Part shown: in pieces, positions 56,497-64,000 of the stretch
How positions within the stretch are numbered: position 1 is the stretch's first letter
How the letters are laid out: each line of letters begins with the position of its first letter
From: Dugong dugon
Taxonomy: Eukaryota > Chordata > Mammalia > Sirenia > Dugongidae
Assembly: GCA_030035585.1 (NCBI GenBank)
Contig: CM057462.1
Location: 112,277,234 to 112,341,233 of the forward strand
Direction of reading: 5' to 3'
DNA length: 64,000 nt
Translations under genes and position numbers: made by a program
Notes under the pieces: generated by a model
Told to the model about the DNA's origin: nothing
What the model saw: the letters and a program-made list of their open reading frames with translations, nothing else
Database searches by the model: none

Positions 56497-57312
56497 CGAG
56501 ATGCAAAGAATTATTATAAATAAATACCATGAGGTATTCATACATGTATACAAATTATTCAATGGACATAACCAAGGAAGTCAAAATCACAGTTATGAAA
56601 ATTTGACTTATGACTATAATGGCAGTATAGATCACTAGGGAAAGAATATGATTGGAATATAGGTGCTTCATATGGAATAAAATAAAATTATACCTCTATT
56701 CACTTTAGATGCAATATTCAATACCAGGTACATTATAGACATAAATGTTAAAGACAAAACTGTGAAAATTTTATAAGTCAATACAAGTGAATGTATTTAT
56801 GAATTTGGAGTAAGAAAGAATTATAAGATGTAAAGGGAGAGCTTTAAAAATTTGACATTAAACACCCTGGCATCAAAGGCCATAATATGTATTGAAGATA
56901 TATTACACACTGGATAAAGATTTTGCAATATATATGAATAAAAAAGTTTAGTATCTTAGGTATGCAAATATTCTGCAAATCAATAACAAAATGACAAATG
57001 ACTTAAAACAAAAATGTACAAATAACCTGAAAAAGCAAGTACTGAATATGAAACACAAATGGTGAATAAATTTTTTAAATCAAGCTCAACCTCAAACATA
57101 CTGACAAAAACACAGAATTAAATGATAATATGATTCTATTTACACCATTCAGATTGGCAAAAATTTAAAAGTCTGAATTGCCAACCAATGACAGGTATGA
57201 GGGAGAATGGGCACTCATACATCGTTAATGGAAGTACAATTTGACAAAACTGATCTAAAGAAAAACTTGGTAATATCTACCACAAGTGTTTTCTAAAAAA
57301 AAGAAAGAAAGA
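56497..57312 (+). mobile_element. Old L1 fragment, ORF2 3' half
   Basis: AT-rich sequence with old L1 ORF2 blocks: 'atataggtgcttcatatgg' onwards, 'gcaaataattctgcaaatc'-like, 'aggtatgagggagaatggg', 'cactcatacatcg'. Identity is low and no useful reading frame survives. It is cut by the RTE starting near 57313. I believe 55300-55403 and 59036-59480 belong to the same original element. Confidence 0.6.
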
Positions 57313-59035
57313 GAAAGAAACAAAGAAAACAAAAAGCAAAGAACACACTGCATTTCTCACGCTGAAAGAACTGAAGAAAAAATTCAAGCCTCAAGTTGCA
57401 ATATTGTAAGATTCTACGGGCAAAAATATTTAATGATGCAGGAAGCTCCAAAAGAAGATGAAAGGAAAACACAGAGTCACTGTACCAAAAAGAACTGGTC
57501 AACGTTCAACCATTTCAAGAGGTAGCTTATGATCAAGAACTGATGGTACTGAAGGAAGAAGTCCAAGCTTCACTAAAGGCGTTCGCAAAAAACAAGCCTC
57601 AGGACTTGATGGAATACCAATTGAAATGTTTCAACAAATGGACGCAGTGCTGGAAGTGCTCACTGCTCTATGCTAACAAATTTGGAAGACAGCTTCCTGG
57701 CCAACCATCTGGAAGAGATCCATATTTGTGTCCTTTCCAAAGAAAAGTGTTCCAACAGAAAGCAGAAATTATTAAACAATATCATTAATATAATATACAG
57801 TAAAGTAAAAGGGGTTGCAGCAGTACATCGACAGGGAATTGCCACAAATTCAAGCCAGGTTCTGAACAGGACAAGGAACAAGGGATACCATTGCTGATGA
57901 TAGATGGATCATGGCTAAAAGCAGAGAATACTAGAAAGATGTTTACCTGTGTTTTATTGACTGTAGAAAGGCATTCAACTGTGTGGATCATAACAAATTA
58001 TGGATAACATTGTGAAGAATGGGAATTCCACAACACTTAACTGTGCTCATGAGGAGCTGTACAGAGACCAAGAGACAGTCATTCAGATAGAAAAGGGAAT
58101 ACTGCATGATTCAGAATCAGGAAAGGTGTACATCAGGGTTATATCCTTTCACCAGACTTATTCAGTATGTATCCTGAGCAAATAATCCAGGAAGTTGGAC
58201 TATATGAAGAAGAAAGAAGCTTCAGGATTGGAGGAAGACTCATTAACAACCTGAATTATGCAGACGACACAACCTTGCTTGTTGAAAGTGAAGAGGACTT
58301 GAAGCACTTACTGGTGAAGATCAAAGACTACAGCCTGCAGTATGGATTGCACCCAACATAAAGAAAACAAAAATCCTCACAACTGGATCAATAACCAACA
58401 TCATGATAAACGGAAAAAAGATTGAAGTCGTCAAGGATTTCATTTTACTTGCATCCACAATCAACGCCCGTGGAAGCAGCAGTCAACAAAGAAAATGGCA
58501 TATAGCATTGGGCAAATCTGCTGCAGAAGTGTTAAAAAGCAAAGATGTCAATATGAGGACTAAGGTGCACCTGACCCAAGCCATGGTGTTTTCAATTATG
58601 TCATATATATACAAAAGCTGGATGATGAATAAGAAAAACTGGAGAAGAATTGATGTCTTTGAATTACGGTGTTGGAAAAGAATATTGAATATACCATGGA
58701 CTGCCAGAAGAATGAATCAATCTGTCTTGGAAGAAGTACAGCAGAAATGCTCCTTAGAAGTGAGGATGGCGAGACTTGTCTCACATACTTCAGACATGTT
58801 ATCAGGAAGGACCAGTCTCTGGAGAAGGACATCATGGTTGGTAAAGTAGAGGGTCAGCCAAAAAGAGGAAAACCCCTAACGAGATGGATTGACACACTGG
58901 CTGCAACAATAGGCTCAACCATAATAATGATTTTGAGGATGGCACAGGACTGGGTAGAGTTTCATTCTGTTGTACATAGATAGGGTCACTATGAGTCAGA
59001 ACCAAATCGATGGCACACATTGACAACAACTGCAA
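57313..59035 (+). mobile_element. RTE LINE, 5'-truncated
   Basis: It begins in the linker before the RT ('aagcaaagaacacactgc', then 'gctgaaagaactgaag') and runs to the 3' terminus ('gtcactatgagtcagaacc', 'gatggcacac'). It ends with 'caacaactgc' and a possible 6-bp flanking repeat 'aagtgt' (57281 and 59034). It is the best-ordered RTE RT region in sense orientation here and was useful as an internal reference for the other copies. Confidence 0.93.
57543..58983 (+). pseudogene. RTE ORF2 reverse transcriptase remnant
   Basis: 57543-57788 carries the fingers in a shifted frame. Motif A near 57950-57990 ('gactgtagaaaggcattc') is broken by a TAG. 58167-58361 encodes 'EQIIQEVGLYEEER', 'LINNLNYADDTTLLVESEED' with the catalytic YADD intact, and 'IKDYSLQYGLH'. 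58403-58849 encodes the connection and C-terminal domain ('VVKDFILLASTINARGSSSQ', 'LTQAMVFSIMSYIYKSW'). 58669-58983 continues the C terminus in another frame ('TRWIDTLAATIGSTIIMILR'). Several frame changes make it a pseudogene. Confidence 0.9.
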
Positions 59036-59480
59036 GTGTAGATTTGTCTCCCCAATTAGCAGCAATTCTTTTTCTATGTGTGCACAAGAGAAGAAGTCTT
59101 CTCACATCCATAAAAAAGACATTTGTAAGAATAATCATAGCAACATTTTCTATAATAACAAAAAAATGGCAGGGGTACTACCAATCAATCAAAAGAATAA
59201 TTTATATATAAATTCTGTACATGTATATAATAAAATACTATAGATTAAAAATAAATGAACTAGATTATTTAGTATAGTAGAATCTCTTTAATATTTTGAG
59301 TGAAAAAGTAAATCACATATGATGACAAATGCAATGAGCTATTTTTTTTTATTGGATCTTGAATTGGAAAAGAAACCATATAAAGGACATTATCAGTACA
59401 ACTGGATACATTTAAATGTGAACTGTATAGTACATTATTGAATGAAATAATTAAATTACTTACGTGGAAGAATTAACTCA
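59036..59480 (+). mobile_element. Old L1 3' continuation after RTE
   Basis: The blocks 'gtaagaataatcatagc', 'aacattttctataataac', 'aaaaaaatggcagggg' and 'ataataaaatactatag' are a diverged version of the L1 ORF2 terminal segment seen at 24910-25000. I interpret it as the part of the old L1 displaced by the RTE. Confidence 0.55.
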
Positions 59481-59608
59481 TTCTTAGGAGATACAAGTAG
59501 TGAAGTGTGAAGTTGTGAAGTTCATGTTTTCCACAACTAAAACTTCCCAGAAATATAAGTAGAATCTGTTAAAAACCACAAGAGATTTTAATACAACTGT
59601 TCAAAGAA

Positions 59609-59775
59609 GGGAGCCCTGGTGGTGCAGTGGTTAAGAGTTCAGCTGCTAATCAAAAGGTCTGCAGTTCAAATCCACCAGCTTCTCCTTGGAAACGTTATGG
59701 GGCAGTTCTACTCTGTCCGATAGGGTCACTGTGAGTCGGAATTGACTCGATAGCAACAAGTTTTTTTGTTTTTAA
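59609..59775 (+). mobile_element. AfroSINE, well preserved
   Basis: A sense, essentially complete copy. It has A-box-like 'tggtgcagtggttaag', B-box-like 'gcagttcaaatccacc', the body 'ggggcagttctactctgtcc' and the end 'gtcggaattgactcgatagc' with a T-rich tail. It is one of the least diverged SINEs in the window. Confidence 0.95.
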
Positions 59776-62255
59776 TTTAACGAAGTGATAATTTCACAAG
59801 TAAGCAAACATACTTAGTTTGGAGGAGTGTGTGCCCTACTAGCAGAGAATAAAAACCCATAAATCCATCTTTGGAATATTTATAAACACATAATAAAGCC
59901 ATAATTTATTCTAAAACATACATTTTACAAGTGACATTCTTTAAATATAGTCTAATAAAAATAATATCAGCAACAAAAATGACAAAGAAATAAATTTTAT
60001 AGAGATTTCTAATAAGGCAAAGTTATAAGAGAGAGGGCAAATGAGTATAACTATTTTATTCATAAAGCTGAACATATTCCTGTAGAAATATACACAAACC
60101 AGAAGGTTGAAGAAGGGAATAAACATTTGGGTGACTATAATAGGAAGTATGAAACAGACCTAAAAATCTTGTGAAAATATGGAAGACTACCTAACCATAT
60201 GGAGAAAATAAAAAATTATGAATAGTGATTGTGAATCTTACTCAGAGGCACAAGAATGACAAAATTTTTCAACTTTTTATTTTACTTTTTTCTTCAAGTA
60301 TCATTCTGCAAAAATCAAATGTAAGATTTATATTAACAATATTAAAGAACCACTTGATGAATTGGAATAGACTTGGAAATTGGAAAGAGTCTGCTGTTGC
60401 ACTATAGTTTATATATGTTAGAAAAGCATAAATAAATGATAAATCATGTATTAAGGCATTGCAAAAAAGGAAATTGTATCAAATCACTATAATGCTATTG
60501 AACTGACAACTTGAAATAATTATTAATGTTTTCAGGGAGCTGAAAAACAGGTATGGAAATTCAGAATAATTCAAATACACAGAACTCACTAGTGAACGTA
60601 GAATTTAAAAGAACACGTACAAAATTAAAATAAAAAGGTATATATTGAAGAGCAAGCTGAAGAGTAACAAAACTTCAGGAAAGAAGAAAATAAAATATAT
60701 CTTAGAATAAGCTAACTCTGGAGGAGAAAATTCCTTAAGAAAACACATAAGCAAAAAAACTTTGGGTTATGACAGTAAAGACAAAACAAACCCTCCTCAC
60801 CCCCACCAAAAAAATAAATAAATAAAGGGAAAGTAATGTAATATTAACAGATGGCAGTGAGAAAATTGAACTACTCAACTTCAACTTCTTTCTTCTCTGT
60901 CAAAGAAAATGACTGTGAACTTGGAAAGAGTTGAACAAAAATAGTTTGAATGGACTTGAAAAACCTAACTACTCATACTACAATGTCTTATAACCTATGC
61001 ATTTTCAGGGAGCCTTTTTTCTTTTGTAGCAGTGATGAATTACCAATAGTCACCCATCTTCTCTCATCCACTTCCAATTTTGACCAATGACACTTATTTT
61101 TGAAATAGCCACTTAACAAAAGATTTATATATATATGGTTTATATATATGTAACAAATTTATTGAAAGATCTAAATTTGTTGAGGGAACAAGTAGAAAAC
61201 ATCTTTGATTTTCTGCAACCCTTCTCTTCCAACATGCTTGATTTGCTCGTTTCCCTGACATATGACAACATCTCAGAAAAACCCTGTAGATTTCTAGTGA
61301 CTTTCAGAAATTAACACAGCTTATCACATCCATGTTAAAAGTATGCAAATGAAAGCTACCCCCCTCTTACTTCCCCCAACTAGTGTCTGAATCATGGCTA
61401 GGATATCTCTGTTGAATAAAGAATAATGATCCATTCTTTTACTTCTTCATCTTCTCATTCTGACGTCTCTGATTCTTTTAGGACAGAATCAAGAATGGTA
61501 TATAAAAGCATAGCGGGGAAAAGGCAAAAGACAATTGTTACTATTGCTCTGTACAAGTACCCAAATTTTATACTGTGATAGAAGAAATCTGTGGAATTAT
61601 TTTCAAGACCTCCACGAAACATTCATAGTTCATAGATTAAGCCATGAAACTTTATAACCTGGTCCCTTCAGTTTCTGCTTCCTGCGGTACATGTTCAACA
61701 AAAGCTTACTGCTGGAATCCTTCATTCCAATAGTCCATTTTTGTGGGGTGTGATACCGTTTAAGATGGCTTGGATCAATCTATCTTCAGTAACTACCTTG
61801 TACATGGGAAACCCATGAATCCTAAACTAAAGTTTAACTTACTCTTTTATTTCCTTTACTCCTCATAACCTAACATCATGAGCTATAGCTGCCAGCCTCC
61901 CATTCCCTTAGAATTATATAATTGAGAGTCAGGCACCAGTCTCTCTCTTTACATGCACTCCAAACTGCAAGGACAACATTACATTTCCACCCAAGAATGC
62001 TGAAAGACCTCCAGTCAGGTACACTGTCATAAGCTAACCAGTTTCTCTAGTTTAGCAAACATCCATGTGGTGTAGGTGAGACACAAAACACTTGCTCTAG
62101 CTAGCATCTCTTTATAGATAGTTCTTTTAGAGCCTACTCATTTACCTTGGAGGGGCATGTGATCTACCTCACTCCACAGAACCAAGAGGTCACAGAGCAT
62201 TCTCTCATAGGCCTATAGCTATTACATTCTCGGTTTCCAGGTATTATAGTACTAC
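59776..62255. other. AT-rich intergenic sequence
   Basis: I see no gene. Small low-complexity tracts occur, for example (AAAT)n near 60808-60826 and (TA)n near 61123-61150. The segment 61150-62250 has nearer-average composition but no recognisable repeat or coding features. Confidence 0.4.
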
Positions 62256-62320
62256 TGCAGGGTTACTATAATGAGTTAGAGTCGATTTGATGACCATGGG
62301 TTTGGTTTGGGTTTCGGGGA
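62256..62320 (+). mobile_element. AfroSINE 3' fragment
   Basis: The sequence 'gagttagagtcgatttgatg' with 'accatgggtttggtttggg' is the 3' end of a sense AfroSINE. The head is absent. Confidence 0.75.
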
Positions 62321-62629
62321 GCAGTGAGTTTGAAATACAGGACAGTTTTTAGTAAGTTTTAGTACACACTGGAGGAGAACAGGGAAAGTCCGTCAGGTCC
62401 TTGCCATCTTCTTTAAAGCATGAGGGTGCTTATTATCTACTCACCCAACAACAGGAAAAATCCAATTCAGCATTATGTTAATGTCTATGTCTACATCATC
62501 TATATATCTACATGTCTATCTATAACAAGAGGGGGATTGAATTTGTGACACTAGTTGCATTAATACAGAATTCAATTCAGTTGAACTACCCAACTATAGA
62601 TAAAATATAGGTAACTATAGAGAGGTTTT

Positions 62630-62760
62630 AGAACCCCTGTGGCACAGCAGTTAAGTGCTCGGCTGTCAACTACAAGATTAACAGTTTGAACCCACTAGCA
62701 ATTCCACAGGAGAAATATGTGACAGTCTGCTTCCAGGTTGTTTTTTTTTTTTTTTTTGGT
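62630..62760 (+). mobile_element. AfroSINE, 3' end replaced by T-run
   Basis: The tRNA-like head and extra block are present ('agaacccctgtggcacagc', 'taagtgctcggctgtc', 'gtgacagtctgcttcc'). The body then stops and is followed directly by a run of T, without the usual 'gtcggaatcgactc' terminus. It is a 3'-shortened copy. Confidence 0.85.
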
Positions 62761-63493
62761 TTATAGAGATTTTATAATTTCTTGGTCGTAAAGTGGCTAT
62801 ACATGTCTCTAAAGATGACTTCATTTTAGACTTAGGTCTCTAATTTACATAAATATATTTAGAGTTGTAAACAGAGTTAAACTAACCTTTGGACATTCAT
62901 AACAATTCCTGGATTTCAATGACTCATAACTTTGAGCAAAATCTCCTTGGTTATTTTTAAGCCAGAAGCAGGGAATAAGAACATTTTCCAGTTTTAAATT
63001 CAGTTTGAACTTAGTGTGCTTCAATAATTCAGAAACTAATGAACTGAAGACTTCCATGAGTCCAATCCCTTCCCAGCTTAGTTCAAAATTTAGGCAATAA
63101 TATATTCAATTGTAGGAAAGCAATATATTACAGAACCATTTCTTTGGCATTTGTTTAATACAAACAGGATAATTGTATCTCAAATATAGACAATAACACT
63201 AAATAAAGCTTAGGTATACTGTGGTACTGCATGAACAGAAGAGGTTAGATGTACATTCAAGATATTTATGATAAGGAAAAGTAAGTTTCTTCATACTGAT
63301 CTAAACAAAATTCTCTAAAACTAACATTAAATACATAACATATAATAAAAGCATGCTAATAAATTGGCTTATTATGTCTTAAACATTTATGCAAATTTTA
63401 AATTGCACATTATATGTAAAGATTTAGGGTTCTTAAAAGAGTTTAAATTACAAAAATTAGAGATTTAAAATTTTAAGAATATAACTATAGAAC
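62761..63493. other. AT-rich unique sequence
   Basis: No gene or repeat recognised. A 70-codon minus-strand frame (62845-63057) has no familiar features. Confidence 0.4.
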
Positions 63494-63698
63494 ATGACTC
63501 TCCAATAGAACTTCCTGCATGTTGGAAATCTCTTGTATATCTCTGCTGTCCAACTTTGTAGCCATAGCTCCACTTCACTATTGAACACTTATATGTAGCT
63601 AGTTCAACTGACAAATATTGAATTTTAATTAATTAAAATCTTAATTTAATTGGCACATGTGGCTATTGGCTATCTTATTGGAGAGCTCAGCTCTAAAA
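63494..63698 (+). mobile_element. MER5A-type hAT DNA transposon
   Basis: The left end 'ctctccaatagaacttcctg', the repeat 'ctctgctgtccaactttg', 'gtagccatagctcc', 'attgaacacttatatgtagc' and the right end 'cacatgtggctattggctatc', 'ttattggagagctcagc' give the full MER5A order with its terminal inverted repeats. MER5A is a non-autonomous hAT-Charlie element that stopped moving early in placental evolution. It encodes no protein. Confidence 0.9.
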
Positions 63699-64000
63699 TG
63701 AAAGGATTCTTAATGTTCTCCTAGTGTGTTCTTTTGTATTCTTGCAAATTATACTTATTATGTAATACTTTGCAATTTTTGGATACACAGGCTATTATGG
63801 AACTCAAAGACTATTATTACATTGTTATCAAAATAGAATTGTGGGAAAACAAATGCAATGATATATTTTAAAAGGCTGTCAGTATGTACCATTAAGATAT
63901 CTTAAAGTTTGTCAGTTTATATAGGTTATTACTATCAATGATCACCATGAAACCAGATTCTATCACTCCATGAAATACAAGGTTTTAGACTTACATAATT
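63699..64000. other. AT-rich unique sequence to window end
   Basis: No recognisable feature. Confidence 0.4.

Overview
This window looks like intergenic DNA from an afrotherian mammal, most plausibly an elephant or another paenungulate. The evidence is the repeat content: many copies of the tRNA-like AfroSINE, RTE (BovB-like) LINEs of the type abundant in elephants, and L1 elements of one lineage-specific kind. These sit on older mammal-wide repeats (MIR, L2, MER5A, MLT1-like LTRs, old L1). The species is an inference. I see no host protein-coding gene, no structural RNA gene and no CpG island. Every recognisable coding stretch belongs to a decayed retrotransposon.

Layout. 1-9.2 kb holds an L1 3' end, three RTE fragments, old LTR-like pieces and L2. 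9.2-16.9 kb is the most repeat-poor part, with scattered MIRs and AfroSINEs. 16.95-17.89 kb is an internally deleted RTE. 17.92-34.03 kb is the most striking structure: two nearly full-length L1s of the same young subfamily lying tail to tail, L1-A on + and L1-B on -, forming an inverted repeat with arms of about 7-8 kb. Three short retrotransposon 3' ends are stacked at its centre. 35.7-38.2 kb is an RTE carrying an endonuclease-reverse transcriptase remnant. 38.5-46.5 kb is a third, older full-length L1 (L1-C). 46.5-50.9 kb is a much older L1 interrupted by an AfroSINE. 51.8-55.3 kb is a fourth L1-type element (L1-D). It has a long promoter-like array of about 190 bp units and an ORF1 remnant but no ORF2; ORF1 runs straight into a 3' tail that also occurs beside L1-B. 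I interpret it as a half-L1 (HAL1-like, non-autonomous) element. 55.3-59.5 kb is a nest of insertions in an old L1. 59.8-64 kb is mostly AT-rich unique sequence with AfroSINE pieces and a MER5A DNA transposon.

The genes do not form a host pathway. L1 ORF1 (RNA-binding chaperone) and ORF2 (endonuclease plus reverse transcriptase) would have acted together in target-primed reverse transcription, and would have supplied machinery in trans to L1-D. RTE machinery is usually thought to mobilise SINEs that share its 3' end. All copies here carry stops or frameshifts, so I infer none can now move itself.

Limits: repeat names come from recognising consensus-like sequence by eye, and boundaries are generally good to about 5-20 bp. 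Identities are eye estimates over short stretches.
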